From contig NZ_CP040330.1 in assembly GCF_005576615.1 (NCBI RefSeq), forward strand, positions 1 to 64,000: a DNA stretch of 64,000 nt, in the 5' to 3' direction. Positions 54,717 through 63,813 of this stretch are shown here, in pieces (within the stretch, counting starts at the first letter, position 1; every line of letters starts with the position of its first letter). A model generated the notes under the pieces. That model saw nothing but the letters and a program-made list of their open reading frames with translations. It made no database searches and was not told the origin of the DNA. Position numbers and translations under genes: made by a program. This DNA comes from Natrinema versiforme. GTDB taxonomy: Archaea; Halobacteriota; Halobacteria; Halobacteriales; Natrialbaceae.

Positions 54717-55460
54717 TTAGCGCTGGCCGCCCCGCTGCTGGCCGCCACTCATCGGTTGCTGTCCGCCCATTTGCTGGCTCCCCATGGGTTGCTGTCCGCT
54801 CATCTGTTGGCCGCCCATGGGTTGCTGTCCGCTCATCTGTTGGCCGCCCATGGGTTGCTGTCCGCTCATCTGCTGGCCGCCCATCTGCTGGCCGCCACCG
54901 ACCATCTCGAGGAGCGTCGTACAGGAGTCGATCGTGCGGTCGATCGCCGAAATCGTCTCGGCGACGTGGGGGTGCTGCTGGAACTGCTGGAGTTCGGGCA
55001 GGCTCTCCTGAGCGATCCGGACGAACGTGTCCGCGATCTCGGGCCCGAACATCGAGTCGCGCGCGATCAGCTTCTCGTTGAACTCGGCCAGCTCCGCGAT
55101 GTCGCGACAGATAGCCGCACACGTCGCGAGCTGTGGCCCCTCCGACGCGCACATCTTCGCACACCAGTCGGCGATGTGGGACAGTTCGGTGAAGTCCTCG
55201 AGCGCGATCCGGAGCTCGTTCGTGAGGTGGTTCTCGAACGACTGTCGGCCCTGCGTTCCCTGTCCGGCCATCCCCTGACCGCCCATTTGCTGGCCGCTCC
55301 CCATCGACTGCTGACCGCCCGTCTGTTGGCCGCCCATGGGTTGCTGGCCGCCGCTCATCCCTTGGCCCCCCATCTGTTGGCCGCCGGGGGTCCCGCGCTC
55401 GCCCGTCATCCGTGTCGGCTGCTGTCCGCCCTGCCGTGGCTGTTGGTTCTGGTGACTCAT
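54717..55460 (-). CDS. Csp/DUF326-like helical bundle with Gln/Met/Gly-rich tails
   Basis: A 247-residue protein. The central 115 residues form a four-helix-type domain with DWCAKMCASEGPQLATCAAI then CRDIAEL, LIARDSMFGPEIADTF, HPHVAETISAIDRTIDSC, closely following the layout of cytosolic copper-storage/DUF326 bundles but with only five Cys. Both tails are low complexity, with GGQQMSGQQPM-type repeats rich in Gln, Gly and Met. The C-terminal tail is encoded by 33-base tandem repeats. Metal or redox binding by Met and Cys is plausible but unproven. It is upstream of the DUF5828-like gene. Confidence 0.78.
   Translation of the reverse strand: MSHQNQQPRQGGQQPTRMTGERGTPGGQQMGGQGMSGGQQPMGGQQTGGQQSMGSGQQMGGQGMAGQGTQGRQSFENHLTNELRIALEDFTELSHIADWCAKMCASEGPQLATCAAICRDIAELAEFNEKLIARDSMFGPEIADTFVRIAQESLPELQQFQQHPHVAETISAIDRTIDSCTTLLEMVGGGQQMGGQQMSGQQPMGGQQMSGQQPMGGQQMSGQQPMGSQQMGGQQPMSGGQQRGGQR
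54781..54879. repeat. 33-base tandem repeat, three units, coding
   Basis: Units at 54781, 54814 and 54847 begin CCCATGGGTTGCTGTCCGCT and continue to GGCCG; the third differs by one base. They encode the 11-residue GGQQMSGQQPM repeats of the Csp-like protein on the minus strand. Near identity at the DNA level points to recent duplication or slippage. Confidence 0.85.
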
Positions 55461-55736
55461 TGGAATGCAGTGCCCGTGATGGAGCGTCGGGGCCTACGCC
55501 GATCGAGCGATTAAACCGGTCCCACCGTTTCGTCCGTTTCCGGTACCCAAGCACGGTTTTCGATCCGTGCGATCAGCGCTCGAATTCGACCCGCAGCGTC
55601 GATCACAGCTCGGTAACATCGGATTAGCGGTCTCAAGCCGATCTTTCGCGAGCCGTCGATGCCTCGAGATCGCGTTCCGGCGCGGGGCTCGTGGGTGATC
55701 GATACTGTGAACTACCCGGCGAGTGGCTGTAGGGAT

Positions 55737-56414
55737 ATGCCGATCGAAGACCGGGACAACGCGTATCTCATCACGCATGCATTGGCGAAGGACACGCTCT
55801 CGCGTCTGCGCGACGTCGAGACCGAACAGGTCAGCTTCCGAAAGGGGCTGGTCAAACTCGGCCGGATCTGTGGCTACGAGATCATCGACGGCCGCATGGA
55901 GACCGAGTACGTCGAGATCGAGACGCCCCTCGAGCAGACGATGGGCGAGCGCGTCCGCGGGCTCGACGACGTCGTGATCATCAACGTGCTCCGCGCCGCG
56001 ACGCCCTTTGTCGAGGGACTGCTGAAGGCGTTCCCGCGAGCGCGACAGGGCGTCATCAGCGCGAGCCGCAACGAGGAGGCCGGCCGCGCCGAGGACGGCT
56101 CGTTCCCCATCACCGTCGACTACGTGAAACTGCCCGAGATCCACGAGGAGGACACGGTCATCATCGCCGATCCGATGCTCGCGACGGGGAGTACGATGTG
56201 TACCGTCCTCGAGCACGTCGTCGAGAACGCCGTGCAACCGGAGAACCTGATCGTCCTCTCCGCGGTGTCGGCACCCGAAGGACTGCTCCGGGTCAACGAA
56301 GCGGTCGACGAGGCCGACCTGCTGACGGTCTCGATCGACGATCGCCTCGACGAGGACGGCTTCATCGTCCCCGGCCTCGGCGACGCCGGTGACCGGGCGT
56401 TCCGGACGACCTGA
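55737..56414 (+). CDS. upp: Uracil phosphoribosyltransferase
   Basis: Pyrimidine salvage enzyme converting uracil and PRPP to UMP. The 225-residue product has the family course: [47 protein letters not shown], and the PRPP loop [17 protein letters not shown] near residue 145, ending [17 protein letters not shown]. The ATG at 55737 was chosen since similarity begins there. It is 74 bases upstream of a cupin gene on the same strand, possibly an operon. Confidence 0.95.
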   Translation: MPIEDRDNAYLITHALAKDTLSRLRDVETEQVSFRKGLVKLGRICGYEIIDGRMETEYVEIETPLEQTMGERVRGLDDVVIINVLRAATPFVEGLLKAFPRARQGVISASRNEEAGRAEDGSFPITVDYVKLPEIHEEDTVIIADPMLATGSTMCTVLEHVVENAVQPENLIVLSAVSAPEGLLRVNEAVDEADLLTVSIDDRLDEDGFIVPGLGDAGDRAFRTT

Positions 56415-56488
56415 GCGGCGAAGCGGCGGATATGGCGTCCCGAACGGGTGGCGACGGACTTTTGCTGATCGCTCCGAATCGACTTCCT

Positions 56489-56866
56489 ATGAGTTACACC
56501 GTCGTCGATCCGGACGACCTCGAGCGAGTCGATGAACGGCCCTGCGATCTCCGCCGACTGAGCGACGCGGCGGGCATGGAAACCGTCGCGATCAATCGGT
56601 TCGACGCCGAACCGGGCGAGCAGTTGCCGCTCGCCTACCACTATCACGAAACCCAAGAGGAGGCGTTCGTCGTCCTCTCGGGAACGCTTCACGTCGAGAC
56701 GCCCGACGAGGAGTTTACGGTCCCGCAGGGGTCGCTGTTCGCGGTCGAACCCGGCGCGCCCCAGCGAGCGTACAACCCCGCCGACGCCGACGACGCGGTC
56801 TCGGTGATCGCGGTCGGCGCGCCGCCGGTCGACGGCGACGCCGTCCCGTACGAGCCCGAGGAGTGA
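56489..56866 (+). CDS. Cupin domain protein
   Basis: A 125-residue single cupin barrel. Metal-binding motif 1 appears as PLAYHYHETQEEAFVVLSG (HxH, then E) and motif 2 as PQGSLFAVEPGAPQRAYN, where the usual His is not obvious. Such proteins can be small isomerases, dioxygenases or regulators. I chose the ATG at 56489, 74 bases after the upp stop. Function cannot be assigned. Confidence 0.82.
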   Translation: MSYTVVDPDDLERVDERPCDLRRLSDAAGMETVAINRFDAEPGEQLPLAYHYHETQEEAFVVLSGTLHVETPDEEFTVPQGSLFAVEPGAPQRAYNPADADDAVSVIAVGAPPVDGDAVPYEPEE

Positions 56867-56938
56867 GCGTCGCGCGATTCTCGACCGGTCTCGAGCGGTT
56901 GTCTCGCCTCGTGCACCCGGTCGTCTCGTCCCAGATCG

Positions 56939-57142
56939 TTACTCTCTGGTCCCGCAGGTGTCGATTCCCAGCACCGCGTTCGCCGGACACCGCTGGATGA
57001 TCGCGGTTGCGAGGACGTCGCTACCGGCGATGAACGCCAGCGTGCCGAGCGTTCGATCCCGATTTCGGTAGCCGACGACGAGGAGTATCGCCGCGAGGAC
57101 GAGGCGGCCGAGCCGGTCGAATCCGCCGACGTTTCGGTCCAT
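56939..57142 (-). CDS. DUF2892 (YgaP-like) membrane protein
   Basis: A 67-residue protein starting MDRNVGGFDRLGRLVLAAIL, with two membrane helices (LGRLVLAAILLVVGY and LGTLAFIAGSDVLATAII) and an ending CPANAVLGIDTCGTRE. This matches the DUF2892 inner-membrane family that often accompanies rhodanese or thioredoxin domains. The true start is the internal ATG at 57142. It converges with the cupin gene. Function is unknown. Confidence 0.82.
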   Translation of the reverse strand: MDRNVGGFDRLGRLVLAAILLVVGYRNRDRTLGTLAFIAGSDVLATAIIQRCPANAVLGIDTCGTRE

Positions 57143-57345
57143 GGGCGAGCGGACGACCCCGATGCGGGAATAACTGGTCCCGAGTTCCGCCGTTTCGATC
57201 ACGTTCGGCCAGTTCATGGCCATAATACACGTTTAAGGATATAAGGTTATGAGAACTGATTTACTAGTGAACGAACATCTGCTAATCAACCTCAACCGTG
57301 TGTGTATCCGTAGCAGTATCCGAATTATGATTGACAATCAAAAAT

Positions 57346-57354
57346 CTATATATG
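57346..57354 (+). promoter_or_regulatory. TATA box of the TRAP operon
   Basis: CTATATATG lies about 28-30 bases before the chosen ATG of the TAXI receptor at 57378, predicting an almost leaderless transcript that covers the three TRAP genes. The region from 57224 upward is otherwise A+T-rich and empty. Confidence 0.6.
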
Positions 57355-57377
57355 GTTCCGTTACTACGGCATGGAGT

Positions 57378-58322
57378 ATGTCACATGATTTCAACAGACG
57401 ATCTTTCGTGAAGGCGGCAGGTATTACTGGGATTGCCGGCCTCGCCGGCTGTCTCGGTGGGGACGGTAACACGCTCTCGTGGGACGCCGGCGGCACCGGC
57501 GGAACGTACTATCCGCTTTCGGGGAATTTCAAGGATATCCTCGAGGACAACACGGATTACTCTCTGCAGGTGAAGTCGACCGGGGCCAGCGTCGAGAACG
57601 TCAGCAGCCTCAACCGAGAGGAGGCCGACTTCGCGCTGATCCAGAACGATATCGCGTACTTCGCGACGAACGGAACCGGTATCGAGGAACTCCAAGGCGA
57701 GGGGATGGATAACATCCGCGGCGTCGCGACGCTGTACCCCGAGACGATCCACGTCATCACGCAGGCCGATTCGGGAATCGAGTCCGTCGAGGATCTCGAC
57801 GGCGCGGCGATCAACACCGGCGCTCCCGGTAGCGGGACGCAGGTCAACGCCCTCCAGATCCTCGAGACCGCGGGGATCACGGAAGACGACTTCGAGGAGC
57901 AAAACGCCAACTTCGATACGGCGGCCGACCAGATCCGGGACGGCGATATCGACGCGGCGTTCGTCGTCGGCGGCTGGCCGGTCGGTTCCATCGAGGACCT
58001 CGCGACGAGCAACGATATCAGTCTGGTCGAAATCTCGGGCGACCTCCGAGAGGACATTCGATCCGAGGCCGAGTGGTTCGCCGACGATACCGTTCCCGCC
58101 GGCACCTACAACGGCGTCGACGCCGATGTCGAGACCGTCTCCGTCCAGGCGATGATCGCGACCCACGACGGGGTCGAAGACGATGTCGTCGAAACGGTGA
58201 CGGCGGCGATCTTCGACAACACTGACGATCTCAACTACAAGGCGGACTTCATCAGCGCCGACTCGGCCCAAGAGGGGATGCCGATCGACCTCCACCCCGG
58301 CGCCGAAGCGTACTTCGGATAA
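57378..58322 (+). CDS. TAXI-family TRAP transporter solute receptor
   Basis: Extracellular substrate-binding lipoprotein of 314 residues. It starts with a twin-arginine signal (FNRRSFVKAAGITGIAG) and a lipobox LAGCLGG. TAXI features include AGGTGGTYYPLSGNFKDIL, TGASVENVSSLNREEADFAL and INTGAPGSGTQVNALQILE. It delivers an organic acid or amino-acid-like ligand to the fused permease two genes downstream. The ATG at 57378, just after the TATA box, begins the signal peptide. Substrate is unknown, although some TAXI receptors bind glutamate. Confidence 0.93.
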   Translation: MSHDFNRRSFVKAAGITGIAGLAGCLGGDGNTLSWDAGGTGGTYYPLSGNFKDILEDNTDYSLQVKSTGASVENVSSLNREEADFALIQNDIAYFATNGTGIEELQGEGMDNIRGVATLYPETIHVITQADSGIESVEDLDGAAINTGAPGSGTQVNALQILETAGITEDDFEEQNANFDTAADQIRDGDIDAAFVVGGWPVGSIEDLATSNDISLVEISGDLREDIRSEAEWFADDTVPAGTYNGVDADVETVSVQAMIATHDGVEDDVVETVTAAIFDNTDDLNYKADFISADSAQEGMPIDLHPGAEAYFG

Positions 58323-58349
58323 CGCACCGGGTCACCTTCGATAAGTTAT

Positions 58350-58901
58350 ATGCAACGACCGACCAGACGGTCCGTCGCTATCGCCGCACTCGTAGTGGTT
58401 GCCGCCCTCCTCGGATCGGCAGCCGTCGTGTCATCGGCTTCGGGCGGGCAGACGCTCGTCGTCACCGATGCCGATTCGGGCGAGCGCCTGCTCGAGGTCC
58501 CCGTCGACGACGGTGACGAGGTAACGCTGGCGTACACCCATAGTGTCGAAAAGACGCCGGTCGAGGACGTGTACGTCGTCGAGGATGACATCCTCCGGAT
58601 GGATCGGATGGTGTTCCATTCTCACGGCGCGGGGCTCCCGGCCGCCGAGTCGATGGAACGGACCGACGAGGGACTCGTCGTGACGCGCAACGATACCTAC
58701 GAGGCGGTCCCGGTCGCGCCCGGCTCGATCGCCGGTCACGAACTCGTGATCGACGGCGAGCGGTACGATCTGGTCGAGCGGTCCGACGGGCCCGTCGATA
58801 TCTCCGTCGACGGCGGACTGTTCGATACGACCCTCCTGACCGACCGTTTCACGGCGGCCGATTCGAAACTCGACGACGGACGATATTCTGACTCCCTATG
58901 A
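58350..58901 (+). CDS. DUF1850 protein of the TRAP operon
   Basis: A 183-residue protein with an N-terminal membrane anchor or signal (SVAIAALVVVAALLGSAAVV) and a DUF1850 domain (YTHSVEKTPVEDVYVVEDDI, HSHGAGLPAAESMERTDEGL). DUF1850 proteins regularly occur between TAXI receptors and fused TRAP permeases, so it is likely an assembly or accessory factor. The next gene's ATG overlaps its stop (ATGA). It may be exported or anchored outside the cell. Confidence 0.88.
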   Translation: MQRPTRRSVAIAALVVVAALLGSAAVVSSASGGQTLVVTDADSGERLLEVPVDDGDEVTLAYTHSVEKTPVEDVYVVEDDILRMDRMVFHSHGAGLPAAESMERTDEGLVVTRNDTYEAVPVAPGSIAGHELVIDGERYDLVERSDGPVDISVDGGLFDTTLLTDRFTAADSKLDDGRYSDSL

Positions 58902-61600
58902 GCATTGATACGAATACGGACGCGGTTTCGGAAGAAGAGCAAGAAGAAATCATGCAGGAAGTCGAGCGCCGCCGCACCCTTCAGGGCCCCGCGGTCGTCG
59001 CCGTCGCGCTGGTCGGCATCCTGTTTTCGGCGTTTCAACTGTGGCTCGCCGCGCGCAGCCGTGAGTTCGGCGCGACGCTGCCGGTCGTCGGCGAATTCTC
59101 CCTCGGTTCGCTCCAACAGCTACAGGTCAACGCGATCCACGTCACGTTCGCGTTGATCCTCGCGTTCCTGCTCTTCCCGGGGAGCCGGGGAGACGGGTTC
59201 GTCGCCAGACGGCTCGGTCGGATTCCGCCCGCCGTCCGGTCGAGATTCGGGCCGGAGCACCCGCTCTCGAGAGCGGCGACGCGACTTGCAGACGGGATAC
59301 GCTGGGCCGCCGTCGATCCCTCGATGAACCGGATCACTCCGGTGGACATCGCGCTCGTCGTCCTCTCGGTCCTTCCCACGTACTACATCGTCACCGAGAT
59401 CGACGAGATTCAGCGGCTCGCGATCCTCGGGATCCACGGTGCCCGCCCGATACACGAGATGTATCCCGCGCTCGAGCCGCTGGTCACTGCCGCCACGATG
59501 GTCGGCATTCCGCTCGATAGCGTCTCCTACGCGTTCCTCCTCGGGACGCTCGGCATCCTGCTGGTCCTCGAGGCGACCAGACGGACCCTCGGTGTGCACC
59601 TCATGTCGCTAGTCGGCCTGTTCATCGTCTACGCCCGGTGGGGATACGTCATCCCGAGCGATTCGCCGATCGGCGCGCTCTCGATCCTCCCCGAAACGTG
59701 GGGCAGCATCGTCTACAACCTCTGGTACACGGTCGAAGCGGGCGTCTTCAGCGTGCCCGTCACCGTCAGCGTTCGGTTCATCTACATCTTCGTCCTCTTC
59801 GGCGCGTTCCTCGAGATGAGCGGTGCCGGCAAGTGGTTCATCGACCTCGCCTACTCGGCGACCGGGACCCGGAAGGGCGGCCCGGCGAAGGCGAGCGTCG
59901 TCTCGAGCGGGTTCATGGGGATGCTCAGCGGCTCGTCGATCGCGAACACGGTCACGACCGGCGCGTTCACGATTCCGCTGATGAAGCGGTCGGGCTACTC
60001 GCCCGAGTTCTCCGGGGCCGTCGAATCCTCCGCCTCGTCGGGCGGGCAGATCCTGCCGCCGGTGATGGGGGCGGCCGCGTTCCTCATCGTCGAGTACACC
60101 GGCACACCGTACCCGGACGTGATCGTTGCCGCGACCCTGCCCGCCATCGCGTTCTTCTTCGGGATGTGGGTGATGGTCCACTTCGAGGCCGTCCGCGGCG
60201 GTATCGGCGGACTGCCGCGCGCGGAACTGCCCGACGCCCTCGACGCGCTCCGGACCGGCTGGTTCTATCTGGTGCCGATCGCGCTCCTGATCTACTTCCT
60301 CGTCTTCGCCCGCCTCTCGATCGCCCGCGCCGGCTGGTACACGATCGTCGCCATCGTCGCGCTGATCGCAGTCGTCGCCGCCTACAACGAGCGGAACGCC
60401 GTCCCGCTTCTGGGATCGATCGCCGCGCTCTTCGTCGCCCAAACCGCGGCCTTCGCGACCTACGGAGTCGGACTCGCGAGTGCGGGACAGGTCCTCCTCG
60501 GCCTCGAGTCGGCGGCCGATCCGTACTCGCTCGGTGCCGCAGCGACCGCCGCGGTGTCGGATCTCGGGCTGATCGCGATCCTCGTCAGCGTCGCCTTCCT
60601 GCTCGCTCGCCCGCACGCGGACTCGCCGCTGCTCGAGTTGGACGAGGCGGTCGACGAGTCCGCACAGCGGTCCGCGGCGGCGATCAACCGGCCGTCGCTC
60701 GCCGAGAACACCGGCTATCGACTCGGCGCGTTCGTGCTGAAATCGATGGAGTCCGGCGCACGCACCGCGACGACGGTCGTTATCGCGGTCGCCGCGGCGG
60801 GCGTCGTCCCCGGCGTCATCAGCGTCTCCGGACTGGGGCCGAACCTCGCCGCGCTCATCTCGGCCGTCAGCGGCGGTTCGATCCTGCTCTTGCTCGTCCT
60901 CACCGGGATCGCGTCGATCATCTTCGGGATGGGGATGCCCACGACCGCGATGTACATCATCCTGGTCGCGATGCTCGGCGGGCCGATCGAGGAGGCCGTC
61001 GGTACGGTCCTCGCTGCCCACCTCTTCGTGCTCTACTTCGGGCTGATGGCGGACGTGACACCGCCCGTCGCCGTCGCCGCCTTCGCCGGTGCGGGCATCG
61101 CCAAGGCCGACGAACTCAAGACCGCGATCAGCGCGTTCCTGCTCTCGCTGAACAAGATCCTCGTCCCCTTCGCCTTCGTCTTCTCGCCGGGCGTCCTGCT
61201 CGTCCGCGAAACGGGCGACGGGTGGGGCGTTATCGGCTGGGCCGACGTCTCGGATCTCGGCTTCTTCCTCCCCGAAGTCGTGGTCCCGGTCCTCGGGATG
61301 TTCCTCGGGGTCTACGCCCTCGGCGTGACGATCATCGGCTGTCAGTTCTCGCCGGTCGACTCCGGTAATCGCACGCTGTACGCGATCGCGTCGATCCTGC
61401 TGATGGTCCCCGAGATTCCCCTGCTCATCGTCGAGGCAGTCCTCTCGCTGGCCGGCGTCTCCGTCGGCCTCACCGGTCTCACGGTCACGCTCCTGTTGCG
61501 GGCCGTCGGGCTGGTGATCCTCGTCACGCTGTCCCAGCGCAACCGCTCTCGACTGACGGGGTCCGAGACGGACGTCTCCGTGCCGACTCCGGACGCGTAA
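58898..61600 (+). CDS. TRAP transporter fused permease (4TM-12TM)
   Basis: A 900-residue membrane protein combining the small (DctQ-like) and large (DctM-like) TRAP subunits. The segment FGAFLEMSGAGKWFIDLAYS and the conserved GGQILPPVMGAAAFLIVEYT and GMGMPTTAMYIILVAMLGGP motifs identify the DctM part. It is driven by the Na+ gradient and takes substrate from the TAXI receptor. It is translationally coupled to the DUF1850 gene. About 17-19 hydrophobic segments are present, and the N-terminal 25 residues are cytoplasmic and acidic. Confidence 0.94.
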   Translation: MSIDTNTDAVSEEEQEEIMQEVERRRTLQGPAVVAVALVGILFSAFQLWLAARSREFGATLPVVGEFSLGSLQQLQVNAIHVTFALILAFLLFPGSRGDGFVARRLGRIPPAVRSRFGPEHPLSRAATRLADGIRWAAVDPSMNRITPVDIALVVLSVLPTYYIVTEIDEIQRLAILGIHGARPIHEMYPALEPLVTAATMVGIPLDSVSYAFLLGTLGILLVLEATRRTLGVHLMSLVGLFIVYARWGYVIPSDSPIGALSILPETWGSIVYNLWYTVEAGVFSVPVTVSVRFIYIFVLFGAFLEMSGAGKWFIDLAYSATGTRKGGPAKASVVSSGFMGMLSGSSIANTVTTGAFTIPLMKRSGYSPEFSGAVESSASSGGQILPPVMGAAAFLIVEYTGTPYPDVIVAATLPAIAFFFGMWVMVHFEAVRGGIGGLPRAELPDALDALRTGWFYLVPIALLIYFLVFARLSIARAGWYTIVAIVALIAVVAAYNERNAVPLLGSIAALFVAQTAAFATYGVGLASAGQVLLGLESAADPYSLGAAATAAVSDLGLIAILVSVAFLLARPHADSPLLELDEAVDESAQRSAAAINRPSLAENTGYRLGAFVLKSMESGARTATTVVIAVAAAGVVPGVISVSGLGPNLAALISAVSGGSILLLLVLTGIASIIFGMGMPTTAMYIILVAMLGGPIEEAVGTVLAAHLFVLYFGLMADVTPPVAVAAFAGAGIAKADELKTAISAFLLSLNKILVPFAFVFSPGVLLVRETGDGWGVIGWADVSDLGFFLPEVVVPVLGMFLGVYALGVTIIGCQFSPVDSGNRTLYAIASILLMVPEIPLLIVEAVLSLAGVSVGLTGLTVTLLLRAVGLVILVTLSQRNRSRLTGSETDVSVPTPDA

Positions 61601-61652
61601 CCCGCTCTCCGATTCGGTTACTATTTTAACACGAGCGGTCGAACGCGTACCC

Positions 61653-62534
61653 GTGTCCGACCGGAAGCCGATCGCCTCGAGCGACACCGCTGGCAGCACC
61701 GACGACCGACCGGACGCGGCATTTCAACTCGCGTTCGGTGGATACGTCGGCGCGCTCCTCGCGGGCATCGCGGCGGTCGTCGCCGCGCTCACTACCGCCC
61801 CGTTACTGTTCGTGCCCGGTGCGGCCGTCGCCGGGTTCTCGAGTGGCTGTCTCGTTGGAATCGCGATCGCGAGGCGCGTCCGCGGCCTCGCGGAGCGGAT
61901 CGGTCGAACCCGTCGCCGTCGGGCGGCGCTTGTCGTGTTTTCCGTCCCGTTCGGGGCGGCAGCCCTCGCGTCGCTGGTCGGAGTTCTCGAGTCGCGGCTC
62001 GCGCCCGTTGCGCTCGTCGTGGCGGTCGCCGTCGCCGTCACCGGCTCGCTGCTGGGGTGGGTCGCACAGACCCGGTACGTCGACGCGATCACAGGTGACG
62101 ACCCCGCGGCCGCGTGGCCGTGGACCCCGCCGGGCAATCCGATACTGGATGTTGTCGTGTTCGCGATGTGGCTCCTGTTGGGTGGGACGAACGCCGCCGC
62201 GGGCGACTGGCTGCAGTCGATCGTGTGGTTCGGACTGGCGATATTCTGGGTCTGTGGCGGCCTCGCCGAGGGCCGCTGGCGCGTGGGATCGCTCGGCGAC
62301 GCGCCCGAAGTCCGCATCTACGACGCCGGCCTCGTCAAACGACGGCCGTACACGCGCTCGCTCGTCCCGTGGACCGACATCTCGCACGTGCGGCTGCGCG
62401 AGGACGAACTCGTGGTGGATCGCGGCTTCTTCGACGTTCGCTTCGACCGCGACGAACTCGAGGACCTCGAGGCGCTTCAGACCGAAATCGAGGGCCGCCT
62501 GCCGGACGACGCACCCGGCGTTTGGACACGGTAA
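61653..62534 (+). CDS. Membrane protein, unknown
   Basis: A 293-residue protein with two helix pairs in the first half (LAGIAAVVAALTTAPLLFVP, RAALVVFSVPFGAAALASLV, LVVAVAVAVTGSLLGWVAQT, VVVFAMWLLLGGTNAAAGDW) and a C-terminal soluble segment of about 80 residues (VRIYDAGLVKRRPYTRSLVP) resembling a PH-like or bPH domain. GTG start. It lies 52 bases downstream of the TRAP permease but has no evident link to it. Function unknown. Confidence 0.7.
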   Translation: MSDRKPIASSDTAGSTDDRPDAAFQLAFGGYVGALLAGIAAVVAALTTAPLLFVPGAAVAGFSSGCLVGIAIARRVRGLAERIGRTRRRRAALVVFSVPFGAAALASLVGVLESRLAPVALVVAVAVAVTGSLLGWVAQTRYVDAITGDDPAAAWPWTPPGNPILDVVVFAMWLLLGGTNAAAGDWLQSIVWFGLAIFWVCGGLAEGRWRVGSLGDAPEVRIYDAGLVKRRPYTRSLVPWTDISHVRLREDELVVDRGFFDVRFDRDELEDLEALQTEIEGRLPDDAPGVWTR

Positions 62535-62574
62535 CGGTCCGCCAGCGGCCGCCGTCTTTCAGCCGTCGGCCGCC

Positions 62575-63192
62575 TCACTCGAGGTCGGCGCGGTCGCTCG
62601 TCGCGCTCCGAATCCGGTCCCGGAGCGCCTCGCCGTCGGCGAGTGGCACACGCACGTCGAAACTGACCGCGGCCGCGTAGTCGGCTTCGAACTCGTAGCC
62701 CTCGCTTTCTAGAATCGACCGCACGGTCCCCGAATCGTCGTACTCGACGGTGATCCGCAGTTGCTCGTGGGGGTGTTCCTCGACGATACCGGCTTTCTCG
62801 ACCGCCTCTTTCACCGCGCGGGAGTACGCCCGGACGAGGCCGCCGACGCCGAGGTTCGTCCCGCCGTAGTAGCGGGTCACGACGACCGCGCAGTTCTCGA
62901 GGTCCTGCTGGGTCAGGACGTTCAGCGCCGGCTTGCCGGCCGAGCCGGAGGGCTCGCCGTCGTCGCTCGAGTACTCCCGGAGGAAGTGGCCCTCGGTCCC
63001 GTCGTCGCCGGTCCGCACGCGGTAGGCGGGGACGTTGTGGGTGGCATCGGCGTACTCCTCGCGGACGGTTTCGACGAACGATTCGGCGGCGTCGACTGAT
63101 TCGACGGGCCGAACGTGGCCGAGGAACTCGGACCCCTGGACGACGAACTCGGCGGTGGCGGATTCCGAGACGGTTCGGTACGCGTCGCTCAC
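62575..63192 (-). CDS. YigZ/IMPACT family protein
   Basis: A 205-residue protein with the IMPACT/UPF0029 N-terminal domain (SEFLGHVRPVESVDAAESFV, THNVPAYRVRTGDDGTEGHF, SAGKPALNVLTQQDLEN, VVTRYYGGTNLGVGGLVRAY) and a C-terminal ferredoxin-like DUF1949 domain (ITVEYDDSGTVRSILESEGY). Bacterial YigZ is a conserved protein of uncertain role, and the eukaryotic relative regulates GCN2. ATG at 63192. It is divergent from the next gene. Confidence 0.9.
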   Translation of the reverse strand: MSDAYRTVSESATAEFVVQGSEFLGHVRPVESVDAAESFVETVREEYADATHNVPAYRVRTGDDGTEGHFLREYSSDDGEPSGSAGKPALNVLTQQDLENCAVVVTRYYGGTNLGVGGLVRAYSRAVKEAVEKAGIVEEHPHEQLRITVEYDDSGTVRSILESEGYEFEADYAAAVSFDVRVPLADGEALRDRIRSATSDRADLE

Positions 63193-63384
63193 GCCCGCTC
63201 ACGCTCCGCGTCTCGTCGGCCGTGTCGCCGGTCTCGGTGCTCGAGGCTGGCCATAGCGATGGTCGGTGCTACCTCGGCCGGCGAAAAGAGCCCGTCGGTC
63301 CCCGCGGTTCGGTCGTCGGGGACGGTTGCAGGACGTTTCGCCCCGACCCGTACGCTATTACTGTTCCATGTGTTATCTGCACAC

Positions 63385-63795
63385 ATGGACGGCGAGACTA
63401 TCGACGCCGAACTGGCGGACGAACTCCGCAGCGTTTGCCGGACGACGGTCGGAGACGAACTGCGCAGTATCACCTACTTCACCGAGGCCGACGTCGAGCA
63501 ATTGTATCTGCGGTCGGACTTGGAGCAGACCGCCGACCTCATCGGCTTCGCCGAACACGAGCGGCTGGGCTTTCGCTCCCAGTCGGCCTACCGGAACACG
63601 CAACTCGGCGAGTATCAGGCAACGATCCGCATGTTCGAGAACGGCTACCTGTCGCGGGTCATCCGCGGCCCACACGGCGTCTGGGTGACGACCGACGACA
63701 TGTCCATGGAGCGCTTCGAGGAACTCACGACCGCCCTCGAGTCGATCCTCGACGACTTCGCGGACACCGTCGTCATCGACGGGGGCGGGGACTGA
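63385..63795 (+). CDS. Conserved haloarchaeal hypothetical protein
   Basis: A 136-residue protein, DGETIDAELADELRSVCRTT, then ELRSITYFTEADVEQLYLRS and a C-terminal half LGEYQATIRMFENGYLSRVI, HGVWVTTDDMSMERFEELTT. It is well conserved in style with haloarchaeal regulators of unknown function and has no transmembrane segment. The first in-frame ATG at 63385 follows an A+T-rich promoter-like segment near 63345-63380. I assign no function. Confidence 0.75.
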   Translation: MDGETIDAELADELRSVCRTTVGDELRSITYFTEADVEQLYLRSDLEQTADLIGFAEHERLGFRSQSAYRNTQLGEYQATIRMFENGYLSRVIRGPHGVWVTTDDMSMERFEELTTALESILDDFADTVVIDGGGD

Positions 63796-63813
63796 CCCCG
63801 GCCCGAACGCCGG

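Noticed and set aside
54781-54879. Tandem repeats considered as a CRISPR-like array
   Set aside because: The units are contiguous without spacers, have a length divisible by three and encode an in-frame peptide repeat.
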